From NCBI GenBank assembly GCA_027323885.1, contig DAHVZT010000131.1, positions 1-48,250 on the forward strand: 48,250 nt of DNA, given 5' to 3'. The stretch's first letter is position 1. Each line of letters begins with the position of its first letter. Positions 35,450 to 42,801 of this stretch are shown piece by piece. The DNA comes from Acidobacteriaceae bacterium (GTDB lineage: Bacteria; Acidobacteriota; Terriglobia; Terriglobales; Acidobacteriaceae). The position numbers and the translations under genes were made by a program. The notes beneath the pieces were generated by a model. It was not told the origin of the DNA, did not search any database, and saw only the letters and a program-made list of their open reading frames with translations.

Positions 35450-36490
35450 TCAGTGGGCGGCCTGCGGCGCAGGCGCCGTGGCGGCCTGAATTTTTTCGGC
35501 GATCTGAAATTCCCGAGACGCGTCCTCCGTCCGTCCAACCGCTCGATAAGCCTGCCCTAGCAAGGCGTGCGTCATATAGTTGGAGGGATCCATCTTCAGC
35601 GCTCGGTTCAGATACATGATCGCCATCGCGGGGTTCTTCTGCTTCAGCAGGGTTTTCCCCAACAGAATGAACGGTCCCGTGGAGGTAGGCTCCAGAATGA
35701 CAGCCCGATCCAGAGATTGCTGCGCGTTTGCGTAGTCACCCGATCGAACATAAGCATCTCCCATGCGATCATAAAGGCCAGGATAGAGCGGGTTCAGCGC
35801 ACGCTCGGCTTGAAACTCCGCAATCGCCTCGGGAAGCTTGGATTCCGCTAGATCAATTTCGCCAAGCAACAGATGGGCCAGCGGCAATGTGGAGCTAAGG
35901 GAAATCGCCTTGCGGGTAAATTGCTCGGCAACCGGCAGATATTCTCGACGGAGCATTAAGCGGGCCGCCAGAAGGTACGCCGAAGGCGAATCCGCGGGGA
36001 ATCCATATTCCGCGGCAAAGGAGCGCCGAGCATCGTCGTAGCGCCTGGTGTCCATATAACACAGTCCCAGGACATAGTTTGCGTCCACGTTGGTGGCTGC
36101 CACGGAACCGTTGGAGCGTTCGAGGAGCGGGATCGCCTCCGCCGGGTGGCCCATGCGAAACAGCGTCACGCCTTCCATCAGAGCGGCCAGTCGATCGCCT
36201 GGGTCCTGGGCCACAGCTTTGGCAAAGGCGGGTTGGGCCGCGGCCAAATTCGCTTGCTCGTAATACACCATCCCGCGCATTCGCTCCACGCCCGGCGGTT
36301 CGGGCGTTCGGGCGGCAAGAAGACTCAATTGTTGAAGCGCTTCGGCGGAGTGGCCGCTATCGATCAGTTGCTGAATGCGCGCAGTGGAAGGGGGACTGTC
36401 CGAGAGGTTTGGAGCGGCTACCTGTTGCGCGTTGAGGGGAAGCAAGCCCAACATGAAGATGAAAATAAATGAATATAGACGCTTTAACAT
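35450..36490 (-). CDS. exported TPR-repeat protein (346 aa)
   Basis: The chosen ATG 36490 gives a signal peptide KRLYSFIFIFMLGLLPLNAQQ. The longer open frame (to 36547) would translate the preceding terminator hairpin. Roughly eight TPR-like repeats follow, including GLCYMDTRRYDDARRSFAAEYG, AEQFTRKAISLSSTLPLAHLLLGE and YDRMGDAYVRSGDYANAQQSLDRAVILEP. There is no visible Shine-Dalgarno. It sits directly behind the TonB receptor's terminator and is followed by a second TPR gene. Confidence 0.82.
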   Translation of the reverse strand: MLKRLYSFIFIFMLGLLPLNAQQVAAPNLSDSPPSTARIQQLIDSGHSAEALQQLSLLAARTPEPPGVERMRGMVYYEQANLAAAQPAFAKAVAQDPGDRLAALMEGVTLFRMGHPAEAIPLLERSNGSVAATNVDANYVLGLCYMDTRRYDDARRSFAAEYGFPADSPSAYLLAARLMLRREYLPVAEQFTRKAISLSSTLPLAHLLLGEIDLAESKLPEAIAEFQAERALNPLYPGLYDRMGDAYVRSGDYANAQQSLDRAVILEPTSTGPFILLGKTLLKQKNPAMAIMYLNRALKMDPSNYMTHALLGQAYRAVGRTEDASREFQIAEKIQAATAPAPQAAH

Positions 36491-36504
36491 GGAATGCACG
36501 GCAC

Positions 36505-36544
36505 AACTAAAATATACAGGGAGGCGCCTTGATTGGCCTCCCTG
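36505..36544 (-). terminator. intrinsic terminator after the TonB receptor gene
   Basis: Reading the minus strand, CAGGGAGGC (36544-36536) pairs perfectly with GCCTCCCTG (36525-36517) around a 10-base loop, followed by TATATTTTAGTT. The hairpin begins 18 bases after the receptor stop and ends about 26 bases before the ATG of the next, same-strand TPR gene. It therefore separates or attenuates expression within what otherwise looks like an operon. Confidence 0.75.
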
Positions 36545-36561
36545 CATCGGTACTACTGCGA

Positions 36562-39500
36562 TCAGTGCGTAAAGCGGAGAGCGAATTGCAGTTGGCGGGG
36601 GTTTCCGCCAGGCGCCAGTCCAAATATCTGTCCAGCCCCGGAGCCCAGCGTACAGTCGACACAGTTACTTGGGTTGCCAGGGTTCGTGTGGTTGAATGCA
36701 TTGAACGCATCCATGCGGAGCGTGATGATGGCGTCGCTCTTGAGGGAGATGTTCTTCTGCAGGGTGAGATCGTCGTCCCAAAAGCCCGGGCCGGTAAACG
36801 CATCTCTCTGGATATCTCCGATCTGATCGAGAAAGGGGCGTCGGAACGGTCCGGAAACCTGGCCCTGGTTGTTCATCGTCGGCACTGGGGTAAACCAAGT
36901 CCGGGTATGGAGTGCTGGGTTGTATCCCGACAGGTGCTGCGAGAAATGGGCGTTTTGGATCAAATTCGGACCGCGCGTCGGACCGGTATCGCGGTCCTGG
37001 CCTTGGTCCTGGTAGCCGGGGGTCCACGGCAGGCCGCTTTGCACCGTCAGGATGGTGTCCAGCTCCCAGCCGCCGATGAAGGCGTTCGCGATTGGCCCGA
37101 CGTTGCTGCCGATCACACCGTTGCGGCCAATCGGCAGCAGCCAGGTGGCAAAGGAGGTAAGGGACTGCTCACGTAGATTGCCGTCGAGGCCATAGGTGGT
37201 CGCCGGGTCAATGGAATAGTAGTTGCTGCCATAGTTGTAGGCCCGTTGCCATGCGTAATTGGCGGTCAACTGCAGGCCACGGGACAACTGCTTTTGCACC
37301 GTAAGCTGCAGGGCGTTGTAATGCGTGTTGCTGCTGTCGGCATAGTAGGTGATGCCCTGCGTCCAGCCATACTTGTAGTAGTACGGCAGACGTCTGACAT
37401 CGCCCGACGGACTGATGGGCAGGTTCGGGTTCTCTCCAACTGCTGGATTGGTGGCCGAAGGCGGGTTAAACGTGAAGCCGTTGGCACTGATCGCCAGTTG
37501 GTTGGGATTGACGGCTGGGCCACCGCTCGTAAACGTATGGCTGCCTTTGTTGCCGACATACGCCAGTGTGACCGCGACCGTTCTGGAGACCTGATTTTCC
37601 AGGGACAGGTTCCAGGCGTCGAGGGTTGGCAGGCGCTCTGTCATGGGACGAGAGTGGGCGTTGATCCCATTGGGCAACGGAATGTTGCCGGTCGTGGGGT
37701 TCAGATTGCCGAAGAATGCCTTCGGAGGGGCCCCTCCGAAGGTAAAGGCGGGGGTGAAGTTGTTGGCCCCCACGGAGTCCTGCGCTGCCAGGACAGGCAG
37801 GTTCTGGGTGGAGGCGTGGCCGAAGATGGAGCCGAAGACGCCGATGTCGTAACTGCGTCCGTACCCGGCCCGGATGACTGTTTTGGGATTGGGTTGATAC
37901 GCCACGCCGAGTCTTGGGGCAAACAGCGAGTAATTGTTGGAGATACCCATGTTGGTGCCGTACGGCCCCTCGCCCGCCACCTGTAAATTGCCGGTGTGGA
38001 GGTTCAGCAGGGCCCCATGTTCCTTGCCGTTCACCGTTTCCGGGAAGTAGATTTCATACCGCAACCCGTAGTTGAGCGTCCAGTTGGAGTTTGGGTGCCA
38101 TGTGTCCTGGGCATAGAAGAAGGTGCGCTTCTGCTGCTCGGACGCATTGAACACGTTGCTGACGTAGCGCGAAAGTTGGTCCACGTCGCCCAGCATGAAG
38201 GTGGCAAAACCCAGACCGCCATTCCCGTTCGATGCCGCAGTTTCGCTGGAGTTGATGGAAAGATCGCCGGCGCGGTTGCTATCGCTGGGGATGCGAAGGT
38301 TGGTGGCGTAGCGCAGGTCCGCGCCGAATTTGATCGTGTGGTTGCCCGCGGTCTTGGTCCAGTCGTTCACGATCTGCCACTGCTGCTCATTCTCCGTCAA
38401 GGGACAATTGCAACGGTTGATGCCCAGGCTGGAGCCGAACTGAGTCCCGCCATTGCCATTGACATAGAAGCCCGGAGCACCGCCAGTTTCCCCAGGACCG
38501 CCAACGTTGAGCCCTGGAATCCCTGCGTCTGTGGCGAAAGGTTGCTGTCCGTCATACTTGCTGGTCAGGATTTTATATTGGTGCCAGCCGAACCGCAGAT
38601 CCGCGAACAGCGTGGGATGAATGGCATAATCCGCGCCCGCGGCAACGCTTTGATTGCGGCCAGTCGCGTTGCCGCCATATCCACCGATTCCGAAGCCGAC
38701 ACCACCTAGGGGACCGAAGATGGGGGCCCCGAACTCGTGGTCTCTAAAAAAGCTATACCGGCCAAATGCGTGCATGTTCTGGCTCGTCACATCGTCGATG
38801 CGGACATCGAATTGGTCGGTATTGAATATGCCGTTGCCGGACGCTGTGTAGTTGTTGAAGACCTGCCCTACCGCTCCCACGTTCGGGTTCGGGAATTGCT
38901 TGATCAATCCAGCCGAGGCACCATTCACTCTGCTGGACGGAATGATGTTCCCGCTAAACGGCGTCGTCCCGGCAGTCGTCGGGTCGTAAATCTGTCCCGC
39001 CACAGGCCCATAGCCGGTAGTGGGGTTCAGGTAGTCGCTCAGATTGCAAGCTATACCCGGCGTGGAACAAGTGCTCTTGGCCAGCGGAGTGGGAACGGTG
39101 ACAAGGTTGGTTGTTCCGACCCGTTGCCGGAACCCCTCATACCCGCCAAAATAGAAGAGCTTATTTTTCTTGATGGGGCCACCGATGGCGCCGCCAAACT
39201 GGTTCTGCAGGGCGGGCGGGATCGCGCTCTTGGTGAATTGATTGAAAGAATCGCGGGCCAGGTTGGCGGAGCTTTGCCGATAATCGTAGGCGGTCCCGTG
39301 AATCTGGTTCGTGCCGGACTTCGTGGACACGGTGATCATCGAACTGACCGCCATGCCAAATTCCGAATCGTAGTTCTGGGTGGTCATTTTGGCTTCGTTG
39401 ACGTCGTCCGGAATCGGATTGATGATGATGATTCCAAGAATCGGGTCCTGATTGTCCGTGCCATCCAACTCATATCCCACGCCGTTGAAGTACTGGCCGT

Positions 39501-40065
39501 CGATCTGGATCTGGCGGCTGCCCTGCGGATTTTCGTCCGAAGCATGGCTCCAGCCGAGGAGTTGGGCGCCCGGCAGCAACAATTCCATGCTGGTAAAGTT
39601 GCGGTTTTGGACCGGCAGGTTGACCATGTACTTGTCATTCAGGATCATGGCGACGTCCGCTTTGCTGGTATTGAGTAGCGGAGCGGCCGAGGTGACTTGC
39701 ACCGTCTGGGACGCGGCGCCCACCTTGAGCACCACATCGACTTTCGGAGCAGTGTCGACGTACACATGCACATGGGGATTGTCCGCCGCTTCAAAGCCGG
39801 GCGCGGTGACCTTAACGTCGTAGTAATCGACGATAAGATGCTGCACCGTGTATGCGCCACTTGCATTTGTGGTCGCAGTAACGGAATCCCCTTTGCTTTC
39901 GTCCGTCACGGTCACGGTCGCACCGGGAACAGCGGCACCGGTACTGTCGGTCACCGTTCCGTAAATCGATCCGTAGACTGCCTGCGCGTGGGAGATGTTT
40001 GGGGACAGGAAAAACACTGCCAACAGGGCGCTGAACGCACCCAACACGATACGCCTGAGAATCAT
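36562..40065 (-). CDS. TonB-dependent receptor with carboxypeptidase-regulatory-like domain
   Basis: A 1167-residue outer-membrane protein. After the signal peptide (RIVLGAFSALLAVFFLSPNISHAQ) comes a carboxypeptidase-regulatory-like beta-sandwich (SIYGTVTDSTGAAVPGATVTV, about 32-115). Then come a plug domain (NLPVQNRNFTSMELLLPG, QIDGQYFNGVGYELDGTDNQDP) and a long beta-barrel ending in FALRFTH with a terminal aromatic-containing strand. Receptors of this Oar-like architecture are expanded in Acidobacteriota. They are usually assigned to uptake of large ligands such as glycans, peptides or chelates. A strong GGAGG lies about eight bases before the ATG. The ligand is unknown. Confidence 0.93.
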   Translation of the reverse strand: MILRRIVLGAFSALLAVFFLSPNISHAQAVYGSIYGTVTDSTGAAVPGATVTVTDESKGDSVTATTNASGAYTVQHLIVDYYDVKVTAPGFEAADNPHVHVYVDTAPKVDVVLKVGAASQTVQVTSAAPLLNTSKADVAMILNDKYMVNLPVQNRNFTSMELLLPGAQLLGWSHASDENPQGSRQIQIDGQYFNGVGYELDGTDNQDPILGIIIINPIPDDVNEAKMTTQNYDSEFGMAVSSMITVSTKSGTNQIHGTAYDYRQSSANLARDSFNQFTKSAIPPALQNQFGGAIGGPIKKNKLFYFGGYEGFRQRVGTTNLVTVPTPLAKSTCSTPGIACNLSDYLNPTTGYGPVAGQIYDPTTAGTTPFSGNIIPSSRVNGASAGLIKQFPNPNVGAVGQVFNNYTASGNGIFNTDQFDVRIDDVTSQNMHAFGRYSFFRDHEFGAPIFGPLGGVGFGIGGYGGNATGRNQSVAAGADYAIHPTLFADLRFGWHQYKILTSKYDGQQPFATDAGIPGLNVGGPGETGGAPGFYVNGNGGTQFGSSLGINRCNCPLTENEQQWQIVNDWTKTAGNHTIKFGADLRYATNLRIPSDSNRAGDLSINSSETAASNGNGGLGFATFMLGDVDQLSRYVSNVFNASEQQKRTFFYAQDTWHPNSNWTLNYGLRYEIYFPETVNGKEHGALLNLHTGNLQVAGEGPYGTNMGISNNYSLFAPRLGVAYQPNPKTVIRAGYGRSYDIGVFGSIFGHASTQNLPVLAAQDSVGANNFTPAFTFGGAPPKAFFGNLNPTTGNIPLPNGINAHSRPMTERLPTLDAWNLSLENQVSRTVAVTLAYVGNKGSHTFTSGGPAVNPNQLAISANGFTFNPPSATNPAVGENPNLPISPSGDVRRLPYYYKYGWTQGITYYADSSNTHYNALQLTVQKQLSRGLQLTANYAWQRAYNYGSNYYSIDPATTYGLDGNLREQSLTSFATWLLPIGRNGVIGSNVGPIANAFIGGWELDTILTVQSGLPWTPGYQDQGQDRDTGPTRGPNLIQNAHFSQHLSGYNPALHTRTWFTPVPTMNNQGQVSGPFRRPFLDQIGDIQRDAFTGPGFWDDDLTLQKNISLKSDAIITLRMDAFNAFNHTNPGNPSNCVDCTLGSGAGQIFGLAPGGNPRQLQFALRFTH

Positions 40066-40383
40066 CTTTTCGCCTCCTGCAAATTACATCCAATTACGAC
40101 TGTTTCCGGATCGGGTACAGGTCGGGTGCCTCGCTTAGGTTCGGCTCCGCTCCATGTCCCGATTTATTCGTGTTTCAGTTTGCGTGTCCCTAGTCTAATG
40201 CAATCCAGTCCAGCCTTTGAATCGTATTTCCTCTTGGCCAATGCCACTTGCGGAACGCAGAAGTACGCAAACCGGCCTAGGCGAGGAGTATGCTGCACTA
40301 GACCATGCAATGTCAACCAGGAAATGGAATGGGATAATGGGGATATACAAAGCAGCAGAACAAATCGTTTCAATACGTTGAGT
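40066..40383. other. 318-base divergent intergenic region
   Basis: This lies between the TonB receptor (-) and a CRTAC1 gene (+). Seen directly are a near direct repeat TCGGGTACAGG/TCGGGTGCC (40111-40129) and a candidate promoter on the plus strand (40310-40338). The plus frame is open throughout, but I see no signal-peptide or family reason to start the CRTAC1 protein inside it. No RNA gene was recognised. Confidence 0.45.
40310..40338 (+). promoter_or_regulatory. candidate promoter of the third CRTAC1 gene
   Basis: ATGTCA (40310-40315; four of six matches) and GATAAT (40333-40338; five of six) are separated by 17 bases. A start near 40345 would leave a leader of about 39 bases to ATG 40384, without an obvious Shine-Dalgarno. 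The call is based on hexamers only. Confidence 0.35.
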
Positions 40384-42207
40384 ATGGATTTCTCCCCGCT
40401 CCCAAAGCCGCACCTGCCCGCGGCTCGAATCTTCTCCATTACACTCGCAGCGCTCCTGCTCTCCGCATGGACATCGCTTGCGCGGTGTCAGGCCGGCGAG
40501 AAACCGCGCGCGAAATCTGGATCGAATCCCGCTGGCGCGCAACCTTCCGGGCACCCCTATCCGGCCAGCCCGGCGCACTCCGGCCCGGCGTGGTTTATCG
40601 ATGTAGCGGACCGCTCAGGCCTTCAGGCCCTCAACGTAAACGGAAGTTTGACTAAAAAACGCTACATTCTTGAGGCCACTGGCAGCGGAGTAGCCATTCT
40701 GGATTACGACAAGGATGGCTGGCCGGACATTTTCATCGTGAATGGCACTTACCTTGATAAACACGCTCCTGCCGGGACCGCTCCTCCGACCAGCCATCTG
40801 TACCATAACAACCACGACGGCACGTTTACTGATGTGACAACACGCGCGGGCCTGGCCGATACGGGATGGGGACAGGGAGCCTGCGTCGGCGATTATGACA
40901 ATGACGGTTACGATGACATCTATGTCACGGGCTACGGCAAAAACCGGCTCTATCACAACCAGGGAAATGGGACCTTCCGGCAAGTAGCGGAAAATGCGGG
41001 TGTTGCCGGCTCGGGCAAGGAGTGGGGAACAGGCTGCGCGTTCGTAGACTATGACCGCGACGGCAAACTGGACCTGATGGTGTCCAACTACGTGCATCTC
41101 GATCTGGCGACCACGCCCGCGCCGGGCCAGGCGGTGGACTGTACCTGGAAAGGTGTTGCCGTCATGTGCGGACCGCGGGGGCTTCCCAGCGCTCCAAACA
41201 TTCTTTACCACAACCTGGGGAACGGAAAGTTTGAGGACGTCAGCAAGAGCAGCGGTATCCAAAATACTCCCGGCCATTACTGTTTCAGCGTGTCCACGCT
41301 CGATTATGACGACGATGGGTGGCCGGACATCTTTGTGGCCTGCGACTCGACGCCCTCGATTCTTTACCACAACAACCATAACGGAACCTTCACAGACAAA
41401 GCCGCGGATGCCGGAGTCGCGTTCAATGAGGATGGCCGCGAACAGGCCGGAATGGGCTCGACCATCGGCGACTACGATGGGGATGGGCGCCCGGACATCT
41501 TCAAAACAAATTTTTCCGACGATACTTCGACCCTGTATCACAATGAGGGAGACGGCACCTTCACGGACGTGACGGCTCCGGCCGGAATAGGCATCAACAC
41601 GCAATATCTGGGTTGGGGAACCATGTTCCTGGACGTGGACAACGACGGCTGGCCGGATCTGCTTCTGGTGAACGGACACGTTTACCCCGAGGTCGATAGC
41701 GGCAATCTTGGTTCTGCGTATAGGGAACCTCGCGTTCTGTACCACAATCTGGCCAATGGGAAATTTCAGGACCTATCCAAGACGTCCGGCCCCGCGATCA
41801 CAGTCCCGGAATCCAGCCGCGGTCTTGCCATCGCGGATCTGTGGAATGACGGCCGTCTGGAAGCGGTGGTGAATAACATTAGTGCCCGGCCCATGCTGCT
41901 GGTCAACGTGGCCCCAAACCAGAACCACTGGCTGGGCGTCCAACTGCGTGGAACGCAATCCAATCGCGATGGCATTGGCGCCAAGGTCACCGTGATTGCA
42001 GAGTCGCGCCGGTGGACCGCTGAAGTGCGAAGCGGGTCGAGCTACGACTCCAGCAACGACCTTCGGCTGCACTTCGGCCTGGGTCAGGAGAGCAAGGTGA
42101 ACAGCATTCAAGTCCGCTGGCCCAGCGGGCGGAAAGAATCATTTGCGGGCACAACGGCGGACCATTTCGTGACTCTCCGCGAAGGGAGTGGCCATGCCGA
42201 ACAGTAG
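40384..42207 (+). CDS. Sec-exported CRTAC1-type protein (third paralogue)
   Basis: From ATG 40384 the product has 607 residues with a Sec-type signal (ARIFSITLAALLLSAWTSLARC) rather than the twin-arginine signals of the two other paralogues. The FG-GAP/VCBS array is clear (LDYDKDGWPDIFIVNG, GDYDNDGYDDIYVTGYG, DYDRDGKLDLMVSNY, LDVDNDGWPDLLLVNGHVYPEV). The C-terminal ASPIC/UnbV domain reads RGTQSNRDGIGAKVTV ... VRSGSSYDSSNDLRLHFGLG. It is more distant from the other two than they are from each other. The open frame continues far upstream into the divergent receptor gene and is ignored there. It overlaps the redoxin frame by 14 bases. Confidence 0.88.
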   Translation: MDFSPLPKPHLPAARIFSITLAALLLSAWTSLARCQAGEKPRAKSGSNPAGAQPSGHPYPASPAHSGPAWFIDVADRSGLQALNVNGSLTKKRYILEATGSGVAILDYDKDGWPDIFIVNGTYLDKHAPAGTAPPTSHLYHNNHDGTFTDVTTRAGLADTGWGQGACVGDYDNDGYDDIYVTGYGKNRLYHNQGNGTFRQVAENAGVAGSGKEWGTGCAFVDYDRDGKLDLMVSNYVHLDLATTPAPGQAVDCTWKGVAVMCGPRGLPSAPNILYHNLGNGKFEDVSKSSGIQNTPGHYCFSVSTLDYDDDGWPDIFVACDSTPSILYHNNHNGTFTDKAADAGVAFNEDGREQAGMGSTIGDYDGDGRPDIFKTNFSDDTSTLYHNEGDGTFTDVTAPAGIGINTQYLGWGTMFLDVDNDGWPDLLLVNGHVYPEVDSGNLGSAYREPRVLYHNLANGKFQDLSKTSGPAITVPESSRGLAIADLWNDGRLEAVVNNISARPMLLVNVAPNQNHWLGVQLRGTQSNRDGIGAKVTVIAESRRWTAEVRSGSSYDSSNDLRLHFGLGQESKVNSIQVRWPSGRKESFAGTTADHFVTLREGSGHAEQ

Positions 42208-42799
42208 CTCGCTTGCTTATTTTCGGAAATGCCTGACCGTTCTGCTGCTTTTCCCGGTTCTTTCGCTTCCTGCCTTCGCTGCACCCGCCCCAAAGGCTCC
42301 GTATGGCGTGGACCTGTCGGGGCAGCCCATTCTGCGGCTCTCAGATTCCAGCACCAAAGTCGTTGTGCTATAGTTTGTCGCAACAGACTGTCCGGTCTCC
42401 AATCGTTATGTCCCGCAGATCAGGCGTCTGCAGTCGGAGTTCGAGCCGCAACACGTGGCATTTTGGGTCATTTGCCCCAATCCAGCGGACACCTCTGCCG
42501 TCATTCGCCAACATCGGCAGGACTTCGGCAAAGTAGCCACTGAAATCCGGGACCCGGATCACACGCTCGTCCAATTGGCCCACGCAAAGATCACACCGGA
42601 AGCTGCGGTTCTGATGCCCGACAAAAGCGGATTTCATGAAATTTACCTCGGACGGATCGATAACCGGTACATCGATTTTGGCCGGCAGCGCCCCCAGGCC
42701 ACACAGCACGACCTGCAGGACGCCATCAGCGCTGCCTTACAAGGCAGCACGCTCACGCGGCCCTCACATCGTCCGGTCGGCTGGTATATCGTGAACTAG
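42194..42799 (+). pseudogene. redoxin-domain (thioredoxin-like) gene interrupted by an in-frame amber codon
   Basis: One frame runs from ATG 42194 to TAG 42797-42799 and would encode 201 residues, broken only by TAG at 42371-42373 (codon 60). Before it is a signal peptide (FRKCLTVLLLFPVLSLPAFAA) and the lead-in LSGQPILRLSDSSTKVVVL. After it come FVATDCPVSNRYVPQI with redox Cys66, VICPNPADTSAVIRQH, IRDPDHTLVQLAHAKITPEAAVL, EIYLGRIDNRYIDFG and a typical C-terminus. Both sides are intact, so a single nonsense change, readthrough or a base error explains it. It lies between a CRTAC1 gene (overlap) and a copper-enzyme gene (2-base gap). Confidence 0.8.
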
Positions 42800-42801
42800 G
42801 T

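Noticed and set aside
39697-40383. Long N-terminal extension of the third CRTAC1 frame
   Set aside because: It overlaps the TonB receptor's 5' end antisense and would bury the signal peptide that begins soon after 40384.
40615-41745. 376-codon minus-strand frame
   Set aside because: Mirror of the FG-GAP repeats of the third CRTAC1 gene. Its repeated Val/Ile pattern comes from the antisense of D-x-D-G codons.
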